Source: Burkholderia sp. WP9 (GTDB lineage: Bacteria > Pseudomonadota > Gammaproteobacteria > Burkholderiales > Burkholderiaceae). Taken from it: a stretch of 64,000 nucleotides of DNA. The stretch lies in the NCBI RefSeq assembly GCF_900104795.1, contig NZ_FNTG01000002.1:1984001-2048000 (forward strand), given 5' to 3'. Positions 25,628-35,174 of the stretch are shown piece by piece. Both the position numbers and the translations under genes were made by a program. The notes beneath the pieces were generated by a model, which ran no database searches, was not told the DNA's origin, and saw nothing but the letters and a program-made list of their open reading frames with translations. Position 1 is the first letter of the stretch. Each line of letters begins with the position of its first letter.

Positions 25628-26832
25628 TGCGTATGGGCTCCGGCAGTGGCGGCAGCATGTGCTTTCAACAGATCGCGTCCGACAATCAGTTGCTGTACTT
25701 CGGTTGCGCCTTCGTAAATGCGCAGCGCGCGAATCTCGCGATACAGCATCTCGACGGCCGTGCCGCTTTGCACGCCCATGCCGCCATAGAGTTGCACGGC
25801 GGCGTCGATCACCTGTTGCGCGCCTTCGCTCGCGTGCCATTTCGCCATCGCGGCTTCGCGTGTGACGTTTTCGCCCTGGTCGCGCAACCAGGCCGCGCGA
25901 TAGACCAGCAACGCACTGCTGTCGATGGTCAAGGCCATCTGTGCGAGTTTGGCTTGCGTCAGTTGAAAATCGCCAAGCGTCTGCCCGAACATCTTGCGCG
26001 AGGCGGCCCGCGTGAGACCTTCGGCCATCGCGTGACGAGCAAAACCGAGCGACGCCGCCGCCACCGACGTGCGGAAAATGTCCAGCGTGCGCATGGCGAG
26101 CTTGAAGCCTTCGCCGGGCGCACCGAGCATCTGACTGCGCGGTACGCGCGCTCCAGCAAAGTGCAAACGCGCGAGCGGATGCGGCGCGATCACGTCGATG
26201 CGCTCCGCGATTTCCAGCCCCGGCGTATCCGCATCCACGATGAACGCGCTGATGCCGCGCGCGCCCGGCGCTTCGCCGGTTCGCGCGAACACCACATAGA
26301 AATCGGCGATGCCGCCGTTGGAGATCCACGTCTTGTCGCCGTTGAGCACGTAGGCGTCGCCGTCTTCGCGAGCGGCGAGCGCCATGGCGGCGACGTCCGA
26401 TCCAGCGTCGGGCTCGGACAGCGCGAACGCCGCGATTGCCGTGCCGTTGGCGACGCGCGGCAGATAGCGCGTCTTTTGTTCGTGCGTGCCGCCGAGCGAG
26501 ATGGCGCCCGAACCGAGTCCTTGCATCGCCAGCGCGAAGTCCGCGAGTCCGGAGTGTTTGGCGAGTGTTTCGCGCAGCAGGCAGACGGCGCGCGTGTCGA
26601 TCGTGTCGCCGTGGCCGCCGTAGGCTACGCCGCCCACGCCATATGTCAGCCAGCCCGCCGCGCCGAGTTCACGTACCAGATGACGGCAGGTGGCGTCCAC
26701 GTCCTTGTGATCCTGGTGCGAGAGATTCGCGTGGCACCACGCTTCGATACCCGCGGCCAGTTCGCGATGGCGCGGCTCGAAGAACGGCCACGCCAGCGCG
26801 CTATGCAGATCCGGTTCGGTGTGGGCGCTCAA
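25624..26832 (-). CDS. Acyl-CoA dehydrogenase
   Basis: This 402-residue FAD enzyme oxidises acyl-CoA thioesters at the alpha-beta bond. The FAD/substrate signatures are [15 protein letters not shown] and [16 protein letters not shown], and the C-terminal segment [33 protein letters not shown] carries the catalytic Glu in YEGATE. The start is taken as TTG 26832 because GGGAGA precedes it and the upstream extension lies inside the hydratase gene. It starts 1 nt from the hydratase stop and overlaps the thioesterase start by 4 nt. It probably acts on the reduced ring CoA-ester. Confidence 0.9.
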   Translation of the reverse strand: MSAHTEPDLHSALAWPFFEPRHRELAAGIEAWCHANLSHQDHKDVDATCRHLVRELGAAGWLTYGVGGVAYGGHGDTIDTRAVCLLRETLAKHSGLADFALAMQGLGSGAISLGGTHEQKTRYLPRVANGTAIAAFALSEPDAGSDVAAMALAAREDGDAYVLNGDKTWISNGGIADFYVVFARTGEAPGARGISAFIVDADTPGLEIAERIDVIAPHPLARLHFAGARVPRSQMLGAPGEGFKLAMRTLDIFRTSVAAASLGFARHAMAEGLTRAASRKMFGQTLGDFQLTQAKLAQMALTIDSSALLVYRAAWLRDQGENVTREAAMAKWHASEGAQQVIDAAVQLYGGMGVQSGTAVEMLYREIRALRIYEGATEVQQLIVGRDLLKAHAAATAGAHTQ

Positions 26833-26833
26833 T

Positions 26834-27685
26834 TCAGTCTCCCTCGAACACAGGACGCGACTTCGCAGCAAACGCGCTATATGCACGTTCGAAATCGCGC
26901 GTGCTCATGCAGATCGCCTGCGCTTGCGCTTCCGATTCGATCGCTTCGTCGATGCTCATGCTCCATTCCTGATGCAGCATTTTCTTTGTGATGCCATGCG
27001 CGAAGGTCGGACCCGCGACGAGATCGGCGGCGAGCTTCTGCGCGTCTTCAAGCAGCGCGGCAGGTTCGCACAACCGGTTGTAGAAACCCCATGCGTGGCC
27101 TTCGTCGCCGCTTGCCGAGCGGCCAGTGAAGAGCAGTTCGGCGGCGCGCCCCTGGCCGATGATGCGTGGCAGGATCGCGCAAGCGCCCATATCGCAGCCG
27201 GCGAGGCCGACTCGGGAGAACAGAAAGGCGAGCTTGCTGCGGGCGGTGCCGAGCCGCATGTCGGACGCCATCGCGAGGATGGCGCCGGCACCGGCGCAAA
27301 CGCCGTCGACGGCCGCGATCACAGGCTGCGGACAATGGCGCATGGCCTTCACGAGATCGCCGGTCATGCGCGTGAAGAGCAGCAGCTCCGGCATGGGCAG
27401 ATCGATCAGCGGCGCGATGATGTCGTGCACGTCGCCGCCGGAACAGAAGTTTTCGCCTGCACCGTGAATGACCACTGCTTTGACGTCGGTCGCATAGGTC
27501 AATTGCCGGAACAGGTCGCGCAATTCCGCATACGACTCGAAGGTCAGCGGGTTTTTGCGTTCGGGGCGATTCAGCGTGATCGTCGCGACTTTGTCGGCGA
27601 CCGACCAGCCGAAGTGCCGCGCTTCATAGTTCGCCAACGTGAGGCGGTTGCCGGCCAGTAGGGCGTCGGCGTTGGATCGTGTCAT
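26834..27685 (-). CDS. Enoyl-CoA hydratase/isomerase family protein
   Basis: This 283-residue crotonase-fold enzyme contains [18 protein letters not shown], the oxyanion-hole segments [14 protein letters not shown] and [18 protein letters not shown], and the helix [26 protein letters not shown]. It would hydrate an enoyl-CoA or help ring cleavage after the monooxygenase/reductase step. It lies between the MarR gene (25 nt upstream) and the acyl-CoA dehydrogenase in the operon. The about 20-residue N-terminal extension before the crotonase core is slightly longer than usual. Confidence 0.9.
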   Translation of the reverse strand: MTRSNADALLAGNRLTLANYEARHFGWSVADKVATITLNRPERKNPLTFESYAELRDLFRQLTYATDVKAVVIHGAGENFCSGGDVHDIIAPLIDLPMPELLLFTRMTGDLVKAMRHCPQPVIAAVDGVCAGAGAILAMASDMRLGTARSKLAFLFSRVGLAGCDMGACAILPRIIGQGRAAELLFTGRSASGDEGHAWGFYNRLCEPAALLEDAQKLAADLVAGPTFAHGITKKMLHQEWSMSIDEAIESEAQAQAICMSTRDFERAYSAFAAKSRPVFEGD

Positions 27686-27710
27686 GAATGTCTCCTCGTT
27701 TCGATGCGAA

Positions 27711-28271
27711 TCAGTCTTTCAGACTGTCGAGCAGATGTTTCTTGAGTTTGCCGAGACGCTGATGGGTGCGCGATTTTTCATCGAGGCTCAAACCACCGAA
27801 CAGTTCGACTACCCATTGCTCATGCGCGACCGCCATCTTGTCGAACGCCTTGCGACCCGCCGGTGTCAGGCACACGCTGATCGAGCGGCGGTCGTTCGGG
27901 TCGGTGTCGCGTGACACGAGTCCTTCTTTCTCGAGCTGATCCGTAATGCCGGTGATGTTGCCGCCCGTCACCATCAAACGACGGGAAAGCTCGGTCATCT
28001 TCAGGCCTTCCGGATGACGCTCCAACTGCGCCATCAAATCGAAACGCGGCAATGTGGTATCGAATTCGTTGCGCAAGCGCTTGCGCAATTCGGCCTGCAC
28101 GAGATTGGTCGTGGTCAGCATGCGCAGCCACAGACGCAAGCCCATGTGACTATCCGCGCCCGTGCTCATTTCGAGGTCCACGACGTTTTCGGCGGGTTTG
28201 GCGACGCCTTTGCGCGGCGGTTTCGTTTCAGCCGCCGCTGCGGGCTTCCTGATGTTCGTTGACTTGGTCAC
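27711..28271 (-). CDS. MarR-family regulator inside the 2-aminobenzoate operon
   Basis: The 186-residue protein has a disordered Lys/Ala/Pro-rich N-terminus (about 1-38) and a MarR winged helix (about 60-140: [57 protein letters not shown]). GTG 28271 overlaps the SDR stop by 4 nt and has GGAGAAG upstream; no other start gives the family N-terminus. MarR proteins in aryl-CoA operons commonly sense the CoA-thioester and derepress. Its encoding within the operon implies autogenous control through the promoter at 31447-31475 (inference). Confidence 0.87.
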   Translation of the reverse strand: MTKSTNIRKPAAAAETKPPRKGVAKPAENVVDLEMSTGADSHMGLRLWLRMLTTTNLVQAELRKRLRNEFDTTLPRFDLMAQLERHPEGLKMTELSRRLMVTGGNITGITDQLEKEGLVSRDTDPNDRRSISVCLTPAGRKAFDKMAVAHEQWVVELFGGLSLDEKSRTHQRLGKLKKHLLDSLKD

Positions 28272-29041
28272 ATGACTTCTCCACCGGAGACGGAAAGGGA
28301 TTGCCCCGTGACGGCGTCCGAGCCGGGCTGGCAGAGCCAAAGCACTGCATTGGCGACCTGTTCGGGACTCACGAAGCGATGTTGCGGATTCGAGCGAAGC
28401 AAGGTTTCGCGCGCCTGCTGTTCGGTGCGCGAAGTCTTGCTGGTGATCTGTTCAAGCGATGCGTGCAGCAGTTCTGTTTCCGTATAGCCGGGACACACGG
28501 CGTTGACAGTGACGCCTTTGGTCGCCACTTCCAGCGCAAGCGAACGCGTGAGACCGATCACGCCATGCTTCGCAGCGCAATAAGCGGCGACGTACGCATA
28601 GCCGATCTGTCCTGCCGTGCTCGCCACGTTGACGATGCGGCCATGACCGCGTTCGAGCATGCCGGGCAATACCGCGCGCGTGCCGAGAAAGACGCCGATG
28701 AGGTTCACGTCGAGCATGCGCTGCCAGAGCGCCATGTCGGTGTGGACGAACGGTGCGGCCTGCGCCTGCCCCGCGTTGTTGACGAGGATATCGACCGCGC
28801 CGGCTTCGCGGAACGCATTGGCAACGGAGTGCTCCTGCGCGACGTCGACGCTGATGCAAGCCACGTCGCCCAATACGCTGCATTTCTCGCGCTGCGCGTC
28901 GAGTCGCCCCGCGTTGCGCCCCATCAACGTGACACGCGCGCCGGCGCGTAGCAGGGCTTCCGCAATCGCTGCGCCAATTCCGCTGCCGCCGCCTGTGACC
29001 ACCGCGTGCTGTCCAGCGAGCGTCGAATGGAGTGTGTTCAC
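28268..29041 (-). CDS. Short-chain dehydrogenase/reductase of the 2-aminobenzoate operon
   Basis: This 257-residue SDR has TGGGSGIG (16-23) for NAD(P) binding, VNNAG (87-91), and the triad S141-Y154-K158. The C-terminal GGEVM is close to the usual glycine-rich end. It resembles 3-hydroxybutyrate or 3-hydroxyacyl-CoA dehydrogenases and probably oxidises a hydroxyacyl-CoA intermediate after hydration. Its start overlaps the monooxygenase/reductase stop by 4 nt and its stop overlaps the MarR start by 4 nt. Confidence 0.88.
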   Translation of the reverse strand: MNTLHSTLAGQHAVVTGGGSGIGAAIAEALLRAGARVTLMGRNAGRLDAQREKCSVLGDVACISVDVAQEHSVANAFREAGAVDILVNNAGQAQAAPFVHTDMALWQRMLDVNLIGVFLGTRAVLPGMLERGHGRIVNVASTAGQIGYAYVAAYCAAKHGVIGLTRSLALEVATKGVTVNAVCPGYTETELLHASLEQITSKTSRTEQQARETLLRSNPQHRFVSPEQVANAVLWLCQPGSDAVTGQSLSVSGGEVM

Positions 29042-31410
29042 GTGGTTCCTTCGGCGCGTTGCGCACGTTCTTGCGGCGATAGACCCGCGTTTGCAGTGGC
29101 TTGGGCGCGCTCGCGTTCAAGATTGCGTTCGAGTTGAGATTTCGCCGCGGTATAGGGCTTCGGCCACGTCACGTCGAAATAGCCGATCTTGGCGGCCTCG
29201 TTCAACGTCCAGGCGGGATTGGCCAGATGCGGGCGGGCAATCGCGCACAGGTCCGCGCGGCCTGCGGCGATGATGCTGTTGACGTGATCCGCCTCGGAAA
29301 TCGCACCGACCGCGATGGTCGCGATTCCCGCTTCGTTGCGAACGCGGTCGGCGAACGGCGTCTGGAACATGCGGCCGAATACGGGCTTTTCTTCCTTGCT
29401 GACCTGGCCCGACGACACGTCGATCATGTCGGCGCCGGCGGCCTTGAAGGCTCGCGCGATCTGGACCGCGTCGTCGGGCGTCGTGCCGCCTTCGACCCAG
29501 TCGTTCGCGGAGATACGCACGGAAATCGGCTTGTTTTGCGGCCACACCGCGCGAATCGCCTTGAAAACCTGCAGCGGGTAGCGCAGACGATTCTCCAGCG
29601 AACCGCCGTACTCGTCAGTGCGCTGATTGGTCAGCGGCGACAGAAAGCTCGACAGGAAATAGCCGTGCGCGCAATGCAGTTCGAGCCAGTCGAAACCTGC
29701 TTCGGCGGACATTTGCGTCGCGCGGACGAATTGCGCTTCGATTTCGCGCAACTCGTCTTGCGTGGCTTCGCGCGAATGCTGGCTGACGCCGCGCAGATAT
29801 TGTTGCGGCGATGCCGAGACGAGCGGCCAGTTGCCTTCCGTCAGCGGTTGATCGATGCCTTCCCATGCGACGCGAGTCGAACCTTTCGCGCCGGAATGGC
29901 CGAGCTGAATGCCGATCTTCGCATCTGACTGGCGGTGCACTAGATCCACAATACGCTTCCACGCGGTGACATGTTCAGGCGCATACATGCCGGGACACGC
30001 GGGCGTGATACGCGCTTCGGGCGAGACACAGGTCATTTCCGTCATGACGAGCGCCGCACCGCCCATTGCGCGGGCGCCGAGATGCATCAGGTGATAGTCG
30101 CCCGCGATGCCGTCGACGGCCGAATATTGCGCCATGGGCGACACCACCACGCGGTTTTTCAACGTGACGCCGCGCGAGGTGAAGGGCGTGAACATGGGCG
30201 GCACGGAATGCTTCTCCGGCGCGCGTTCCACGCCTGAGCGCCGGGCCAGCCAATCTTCGAAGCCGGATAGATAGTTGGCGTCGCGCTCACGCAGATTTTC
30301 GTGCGAAATGCGCTGCGAGCGCGTGAGCAGCGAATACGCAAATTGTTCCGGCTCGAACGACGTATAGCGGTCGACATGCTCGAACCATTCCGTCGAATTG
30401 CGCGCGGCATTCTGAATACGCAATACGTCGATGCTGCGGACGTCCGTATAGTGCTTCAAGGCAGCGGCGAGATCGCCGGGATGCGCGCCGATGCTGTTGG
30501 CGAGTTCAATCGAATCTTCGAGTGCTAGTTTGGTACCCGAGCCGATCGAAAAATGGGCAGTATGCGCGGCGTCGCCCATGAGAACAACAGGCGTTTGGGT
30601 GCCGTCCGCGTTGCCGCGCCAATGCACCCATTCTTCGTTGACCACGCGTGGGAAGCGAATCCATTGCGACGAGCCGCGCAAATGCGCCGCGTTCGACAGC
30701 AACGCATTGCCGTCCAGATACCTGGCGAACAGCTTTTCGCAAAAGGCAATGCTGTCTTCCTTGCTCATTTCGTCGAGACCGGCGGCGCGCCACACGCGCT
30801 CCGGCGTTTCAACGATGAAGGTGGAAGTCTGATCGTCGAAACGATAGGCATGCGCCTGGAACCAGCCGAATTCGGTTTCTTCGAAGGCGAAGGTAAAGGC
30901 GTCGAAAAGTTTTTTCGTGCCGAGCCACACGAAGCGGCAATCGCGCATGTCGACGGCGGGGCGATAGGTGGCCGCGTACTTTTGACGGATCGCACTGTTG
31001 GCGCCGTCGCAGGCGATGATCAGATCGGCTTCGTAGACGCTGTCGTCCGTAACCTGGGTTTCGAAGACCAGCTTCACGCCCAGTTCTTCGCAGCGCGCTT
31101 GCAGGATATTCAGCAGGCGCTTACGGCCGATGCCGCAAAAGCCGTGACCCGACGAACGGATTTGCTGCCCGCGGAAATTGATCTCGATGTCGTCCCAGTG
31201 ATTGAAGGCGTCGAGGATCGCGTCGGCGCTGGGGGCGTCGGCGGCGCGCAGGTTGCCGAGCGTCTGGTCGGAGAAGACGACGCCCCAGCCGAAGGTGTCG
31301 TAGGGGCGGTTACGCTCGACTACCGTGACATCGTAGGCCGGGTTACGGCCCTTCATCAACAGACCGAAGTACAACCCGGCCGGGCCGCCGCCAATACAAA
31401 CGATGCGCAT
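29038..31410 (-). CDS. abmA: Bifunctional 2-aminobenzoyl-CoA (or salicylyl-CoA) monooxygenase/reductase
   Basis: This 790-residue fusion has an N-terminal FAD aromatic hydroxylase (1-395: GGGPAG at 7-12, and VVLMGDAAH with MGDAAH at 278-283). A C-terminal Old Yellow Enzyme domain follows (about 405-770: [24 protein letters not shown], then [19 protein letters not shown]). This architecture is known from the aerobic 2-aminobenzoyl-CoA monooxygenase/reductase of Azoarcus evansii, which hydroxylates and then reduces the ring, and from enzymes annotated as salicylyl-CoA 5-hydroxylase/oxidoreductase. It is the first gene of an operon of overlapping genes. RidA and ligase neighbours favour the anthranilate reading. 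Confidence 0.88.
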   Translation of the reverse strand: MRIVCIGGGPAGLYFGLLMKGRNPAYDVTVVERNRPYDTFGWGVVFSDQTLGNLRAADAPSADAILDAFNHWDDIEINFRGQQIRSSGHGFCGIGRKRLLNILQARCEELGVKLVFETQVTDDSVYEADLIIACDGANSAIRQKYAATYRPAVDMRDCRFVWLGTKKLFDAFTFAFEETEFGWFQAHAYRFDDQTSTFIVETPERVWRAAGLDEMSKEDSIAFCEKLFARYLDGNALLSNAAHLRGSSQWIRFPRVVNEEWVHWRGNADGTQTPVVLMGDAAHTAHFSIGSGTKLALEDSIELANSIGAHPGDLAAALKHYTDVRSIDVLRIQNAARNSTEWFEHVDRYTSFEPEQFAYSLLTRSQRISHENLRERDANYLSGFEDWLARRSGVERAPEKHSVPPMFTPFTSRGVTLKNRVVVSPMAQYSAVDGIAGDYHLMHLGARAMGGAALVMTEMTCVSPEARITPACPGMYAPEHVTAWKRIVDLVHRQSDAKIGIQLGHSGAKGSTRVAWEGIDQPLTEGNWPLVSASPQQYLRGVSQHSREATQDELREIEAQFVRATQMSAEAGFDWLELHCAHGYFLSSFLSPLTNQRTDEYGGSLENRLRYPLQVFKAIRAVWPQNKPISVRISANDWVEGGTTPDDAVQIARAFKAAGADMIDVSSGQVSKEEKPVFGRMFQTPFADRVRNEAGIATIAVGAISEADHVNSIIAAGRADLCAIARPHLANPAWTLNEAAKIGYFDVTWPKPYTAAKSQLERNLERERAQATANAGLSPQERAQRAEGTT

Positions 31411-31446
31411 GCTTGTTCCCCATATGTGAACGCTGCCGATGGGGAT

Positions 31447-31475
31447 AATTTAGGCTTAGATAGTTTAGATGTCAA
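31447..31475 (-). promoter_or_regulatory. Near-consensus sigma-70 promoter of the 2-aminobenzoate operon
   Basis: On the minus strand TTGACA (31475-31470) is followed after 17 nt by TAAATT (31452-31447), about 37 nt before the monooxygenase/reductase ATG. On the plus strand the spacer holds tandem TTAG-type repeats (TTTAGGC, CTTAGAT, GTTTAGAT), a likely binding site for the operon's MarR protein. A strong promoter masked by a repressor fits inducible catabolism. Confidence 0.7.
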
Positions 31476-31526
31476 GTAATCGATGAAGTTCCCGCTAGGC
31501 AACCCCGACGCTTGTACCGGTATTCT

Positions 31527-32528
31527 CTATAGCGCAATGATTGTCTGGCTCGATAGATCGTCCGCATGTTCTCCGAGCATCTCTTTCAGATCGCGCTCAA
31601 TGATGCTACACAGCGTTGAAATGGGAACGTCATTTGCGCCGCCTTCAAACGGATTCTCCGTGCTTTCCCCAACTTGTTCGAGCGACGTGTACATCCACGA
31701 TACTGCGACACTGCATGGCACCACCAGCCATACCATGTTGCCATGCATAAAGCCACTCACTCCATCATTCAGCTTATCGAATTCGTGAAGCAGCCCGAAT
31801 GGAAAAAACAAACAGAAGAACCTCACGAATAGCGAACTGACCGTTGCATATTGACGTGGATAGGGGAAATTCTTGAAACGTTCCGATCTCGACTGGAGAT
31901 CCATGAAATCCCCAACCGCCTTTTGGAGCTCCATATAGAAGCTTGAATTCAGGTGCCCCGCAATGTGAAGCATCTTGAGCGAAGCGCCTTGCAGGCTCAG
32001 AATGAATGTAGCGATAGAAGTGGAGGAAAGGGCTTGCGCGGTTTCCGAGGGAGACAAATATTCCGGCAATAATTCGCTAATGTCTCTTTCCCACTCCGGC
32101 ACACGATAGAACCGACGATATTCAGCGTTGGGACGCCTGCTCGCGCTTTCCCAGATACGGGGTCGACGCAGTTCATATCTCAACGCGGTCAGCCAGGCAA
32201 GGTGTCGATACACCAGTTTTCGGGAAATGTCTTCGTCTTTGACAAGATCCCGTGCGGCCTGGCCCCAGCGGCGGCTTCTGCTCAAAATGTCAATCCAGAT
32301 GTCGAGGGCGTCCATTGCCCTGTTGTATGTCTGAACGTTTTTGAAGCCAACGATAAACGACGTTGCGGTTCCGAGCAAAACCACAATCGTCAGAGGTACC
32401 GACAGCCATGTAAGACCGAAAAACTTGTACAGAACGACCGGTACAGAACCGCAAACGAGAAGTCCGTAGATTTGTCGCCGAGTCCAGATCAAAAACTCCA
32501 ATAGCTTATAGGATTTTCCAAGGTGCAT
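31527..32528 (-). CDS. Bestrophin-family membrane protein (anion channel-like)
   Basis: This 333-residue protein fits the bacterial bestrophin family (formerly UPF0187). Two N-terminal helices (about 22-65) are followed by a YNRAMDALDIWIDILSRSRRW segment near 70-90, and a C-terminal pair of helices contains FVRFFCLFFPFGLLHEF and MVWLVVPCSVAVSWMYTSLEQVGESTENPFEGG. The last, with its acidic Glu cluster before NPF, is the best family signature. Members form pentameric ion channels in the inner membrane. It is a single gene convergent with nothing and adjacent to the operon promoter. Its base composition looks more AT-rich than its neighbours. Confidence 0.85.
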   Translation of the reverse strand: MHLGKSYKLLEFLIWTRRQIYGLLVCGSVPVVLYKFFGLTWLSVPLTIVVLLGTATSFIVGFKNVQTYNRAMDALDIWIDILSRSRRWGQAARDLVKDEDISRKLVYRHLAWLTALRYELRRPRIWESASRRPNAEYRRFYRVPEWERDISELLPEYLSPSETAQALSSTSIATFILSLQGASLKMLHIAGHLNSSFYMELQKAVGDFMDLQSRSERFKNFPYPRQYATVSSLFVRFFCLFFPFGLLHEFDKLNDGVSGFMHGNMVWLVVPCSVAVSWMYTSLEQVGESTENPFEGGANDVPISTLCSIIERDLKEMLGEHADDLSSQTIIAL

Positions 32529-32945
32529 TTTTGTGTCTCAGGCTACCGTAGGTGAGTAGTGAAAAAGGACGCGGACAACGTGCGCACCCAGCAGCGCCAC
32601 GTTCCTCCTCCAATTGGTACCGTCCGGACCGCTCCCCACTAAGACGTTGCACGCTCGAATTCTGTGACATATGACCGAAAAATCTTTCGTCAGACTTCAT
32701 GCTAAATGGTTGACCCAAGTTGTGACTGTTGTTCTTTAGACAACACCGAAGCGTCCGTTTTTGGTCTTCTGTTGAAGGCAAGACATGCATATGCTGACGG
32801 CCAGGTTCGATTCCGGCGTCGCACTATGCTCGGACCATCCGGCCAACGACGTCTCACACGGCCACCTCAATTCCATGCGTGGCAATATCCTGGTGTCAGA
32901 GCGTTATTGGACCGGCGCTCATGTATTCACACGGCTGGAGAGATC
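32529..32945. other. Divergent control region between bestrophin and sigJ genes
   Basis: No gene is supported in these 417 nt. A TGTGACA motif at 32663-32669 followed 18 nt later by CGTC (32688-32691) loosely resembles an ECF41-type promoter (TGTCACA and CGTC), which would mean sigma autoregulation, but the -35 differs at one position and the distance to the sigma start is 255 nt. Confidence 0.35.
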
Positions 32946-33833
32946 ATGTTCATGAATGACGACGCTCGTGCGTTCGATGGGCTTCGCCCTCGGTTACACA
33001 AGATTGCGTATCGGATGCTGGGGTCGATTGCCGAGGCCGAAGATATCGTGCAGGACGTCTGGCTGCGCTGGCATGCGGCGCCCCGGGAGGCCATCGAAAA
33101 TGTTGAGGCGTGGCTCGTCGCGGTTGCGACGCGCCTGTGCATCGACCGTCTTCGCGCCGCAAAAATTCAACGTGAGCATTATTCAGGTATATGGTTGCCG
33201 GAACCTGAAATGACCGACCCTTCTGCTACACCAGAAGGGGTCAAGGAACGCGCCGACGACGTCTCCGTGGCTTTTCTGATGCTGCTCGAGAGGTTGACCC
33301 CGGAGGCACGCGCAGCGTTCCTGCTACGCGAGGTATTCGACGCGGACTATGACGAAGTCGCCGAAACCATCGGCAAGACGGAGGCCGCGTGCCGCCAACT
33401 GGTCAGCCGCGCCAAAGCGCAACTACGCGAAGAGCGGCCACGCTATGCCGTGCCGCGCGAAACGCATCTACGCTTGCTGCAGACGTTCGCGCAGGCGCTG
33501 GAGCGAGGCGATTTCACCGCGATCAATGCCTTGCTGACCGACGACGCAATGCTGATCGGCGACGGCGGCGGCAAGGTGCCGAGTTTTCCGAAGCCGATGG
33601 TGGGCGGCCGGCGCATCGCACAGCTTTTCTACGCCTCGTACCGGCGCTACGGCAGCGAACTCCGCGTCAAGCTCGTGATGCTCAACGGTCAATGGGCGCT
33701 GCTGCGATTTGTCGAGGGCAAGCTCGAATCGGCGCAGTCATTCGAAACGGATGGCGCGCGCATCGTCCGTATTCTCGTGCAGCGTAATCCCGACAAGCTG
33801 GCGCGTATCGCCGCGGCACACTGCAACACCTGA
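32946..33833 (+). CDS. sigJ: ECF41-family RNA polymerase sigma factor (SigJ type)
   Basis: This 295-residue sigma factor has region 2 (about 10-80), region 4 (about 110-165) and a C-terminal SnoaL-like extension (about 170-290). All three marks of the ECF41 group are present: WLPEP in the linker (83-87), DGGGK (206-210) and NPDKL (281-285) in the extension. ECF41 factors have no anti-sigma protein; the extension tunes activity itself, and they characteristically activate a neighbouring carboxymuconolactone decarboxylase-like gene, here at 34012. ATG 32946 follows GGAGAG; ATG 32952 is an alternative. Confidence 0.93.
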   Translation: MFMNDDARAFDGLRPRLHKIAYRMLGSIAEAEDIVQDVWLRWHAAPREAIENVEAWLVAVATRLCIDRLRAAKIQREHYSGIWLPEPEMTDPSATPEGVKERADDVSVAFLMLLERLTPEARAAFLLREVFDADYDEVAETIGKTEAACRQLVSRAKAQLREERPRYAVPRETHLRLLQTFAQALERGDFTAINALLTDDAMLIGDGGGKVPSFPKPMVGGRRIAQLFYASYRRYGSELRVKLVMLNGQWALLRFVEGKLESAQSFETDGARIVRILVQRNPDKLARIAAAHCNT

Positions 33834-33898
33834 ACGCTGCTATTTCTCCTGCCTGTGCGCGCCAGGTTGCGTTTGATTGGTGCCAAAGAGACAACACC

Positions 33899-34015
33899 GT
33901 GATCCCGTTTGCGGGTCTACCGCGCTACGCCACGTCGACCTACGATGACTTCGTGCGGCGCATTGCCGCTGACGACATCCGCCAGGCGCGAGTACTCACC
34001 AGGAGAAGTCCATGA
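33899..34015 (+). CDS. Possible 38-residue ORF coupled to the AhpD-like gene
   Basis: GTG 33899 opens a short frame reading VIPFAGLPRYATSTYDDF and ends in TGA overlapping the ATG at 34012 (ATGA). The frame is also open upstream through the sigma stop region. The composition looks protein-like, yet no homolog is recognised and the ribosome site (AGAG) is weak. It may be a coupled leader peptide or the tail of a lost gene. Confidence 0.22.
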   Translation: MIPFAGLPRYATSTYDDFVRRIAADDIRQARVLTRRSP

Positions 34016-34491
34016 CACAGCGTATCAACTACATTCAGCAATCGCCGGAACTGTTCAAGAAATTCCTTGAGTTCAGCAATCAACTGAAGGACAGCGCAAT
34101 CGAACAATCGATCCGCGATCTCGTTTCGACCCGCGCGTCACAGATCAATGGCTGTGGCTTTTGCGTCGACATGCACGTCAAGGAAGCACGCCTGCACGGC
34201 GAGCGTGAACTGCGACTCCATCACCTGGCGGTGTGGCGCGAATCGACGCTCTTCGCGCCGCGCGAGCGCGCCGCACTCGCGTGGACTGAAGCGTTGACCA
34301 AGCTTGCCGAGCTGGGCGTGCCGGACGATATCTACGAACGCGTGCGTACCCAGTTCTCCGAGAAGGAACTGTCCGACCTGACGTACGAAATCATGTCGAT
34401 CAACGCATGGAACCGCGCGAACGTCGCATTCAGGACCGTGCCGGGTTCGGCCGACAAGGTATTCGGCCTCGACAAGGCTAACCTCACCTGA
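34012..34491 (+). CDS. Carboxymuconolactone decarboxylase/AhpD-like protein
   Basis: This 159-residue all-helical protein has the AhpD redox motif C48-G-F-C51 followed by H55 (SQINGCGFCVDMHVKEA), which supports peroxidase-linked or thiol chemistry rather than lactone decarboxylation. AGGAGA precedes ATG 34012. It is encoded 178 nt downstream of an ECF41 sigma factor, the standard genomic pairing for this group, so it is the probable regulon member. A cupin gene follows 71 nt later. Confidence 0.9.
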   Translation: MTQRINYIQQSPELFKKFLEFSNQLKDSAIEQSIRDLVSTRASQINGCGFCVDMHVKEARLHGERELRLHHLAVWRESTLFAPRERAALAWTEALTKLAELGVPDDIYERVRTQFSEKELSDLTYEIMSINAWNRANVAFRTVPGSADKVFGLDKANLT

Positions 34492-34562
34492 ACCGTCTGG
34501 TTCTTCTGTTCCTTTCCACCGTCGTTCCGCATGTGCGGAACGCGTTATTTGGCAGGCACATC

Positions 34563-34970
34563 ATGTTTTCACTCAAGAACACCGCAATCGTAGTGCTCGT
34601 CGTCGCGGGCGCGCATATCGGCGGGGCCTGTGCGGCGGCTCCTGAAGCCGTCGTGACACCGCTGATGACAAAGCCGCTCGATGACTTTCCGGGCAAGGAA
34701 GCGCTGATGATCACCGTGACCTATCCGCCGGGTTCTGTCGATCCAGTTCATCGGCATTACGCGGACGCCTTCGTCTATGTGCTGGAGGGTTCGATCGTGA
34801 TGCAGGTCAAGGGCGGCAAGGAGGTCACGCTCACGCCTGGACAGACTTTCTATGAAGGTCCTAACGACGTGCACACCGTCGGGCGCAACGCGAGCCAGAC
34901 GCAACCCGCGAAGTTCATCGTGCTTCTTCTGAAGAACAAGGGTGCGCCTGTTCTCGTGCCAGAGAAGTAA
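34563..34970 (+). CDS. Secreted cupin-domain protein
   Basis: This 135-residue product has a signal peptide (MFSLKNTAIVVLVVAGAHIGGACAAA, about 25 residues) and a single cupin barrel: PGSVDPVHRHYADAFVYVLEGSIVMQ with the two metal-binding His and a Glu, then the second motif PGQTFYEGPNDVHTVGRN. A periplasmic metal-dependent or ligand-binding role is likely. Its place behind sigma-ECF41/AhpD suggests the same stress regulon. ATG 34563 is chosen because it exposes the signal peptide. Confidence 0.82.
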   Translation: MFSLKNTAIVVLVVAGAHIGGACAAAPEAVVTPLMTKPLDDFPGKEALMITVTYPPGSVDPVHRHYADAFVYVLEGSIVMQVKGGKEVTLTPGQTFYEGPNDVHTVGRNASQTQPAKFIVLLLKNKGAPVLVPEK

Positions 34971-34976
34971 GTACGC

Positions 34977-35174
34977 TCATGCGGCGACGCTCTGATTTTG
35001 CCTGTTTGGCTTGTCAAGGGCATCGGCGTTGGCGTCGTCGCGGGCCGCTTTCACTTCCGGCGGATCTGCGCAGCGAAAGCGCGCCCAGATGCATCCGCCA
35101 CAGAGATTGGAAGCATTAGACTTTGCCATAAGCGGCGTCAACAGGTGCCGGCTTGCCTCGGTTGAGCTGCGCAT
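34977..35174 (-). CDS. Possible small Cys-containing protein, 65 aa
   Basis: ATG 35174 has an excellent ribosome site (GGGAGAG, 4 nt spacing) and opens a 65-residue frame with SNLCGGCIWARFRC, a CxxC plus Cys arrangement, then a charged tail. It follows a decayed frame on the same strand, in a slightly different register, so it may be a real small gene or the 3' end of that relic. No family is recognised. Confidence 0.33.
   Translation of the reverse strand: MRSSTEASRHLLTPLMAKSNASNLCGGCIWARFRCADPPEVKAARDDANADALDKPNRQNQSVAA

Noticed and set aside
25618..26991. 457-codon plus-strand open frame over the dehydrogenase and hydratase genes
   Set aside because: Antisense shadow of two recognised enzymes, no ribosome site.
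30553..31479. Plus-strand open frame opposite the monooxygenase/reductase, spanning the operon promoter
   Set aside because: Antisense composition; it would run through a promoter that fits the minus-strand operon.
32663..32691. TGTGACA and CGTC as an ECF41 promoter
   Set aside because: The -35 differs from TGTCACA and the spacing (18 nt) and distance to the sigma start are off; kept only as a note, not as a promoter.
32801..32822. T-loop-like GGTTCGATTCCGG suggesting a tRNA 3' end
   Set aside because: The flanking 5-bp stem does not pair and no acceptor, anticodon or D arm is found upstream.
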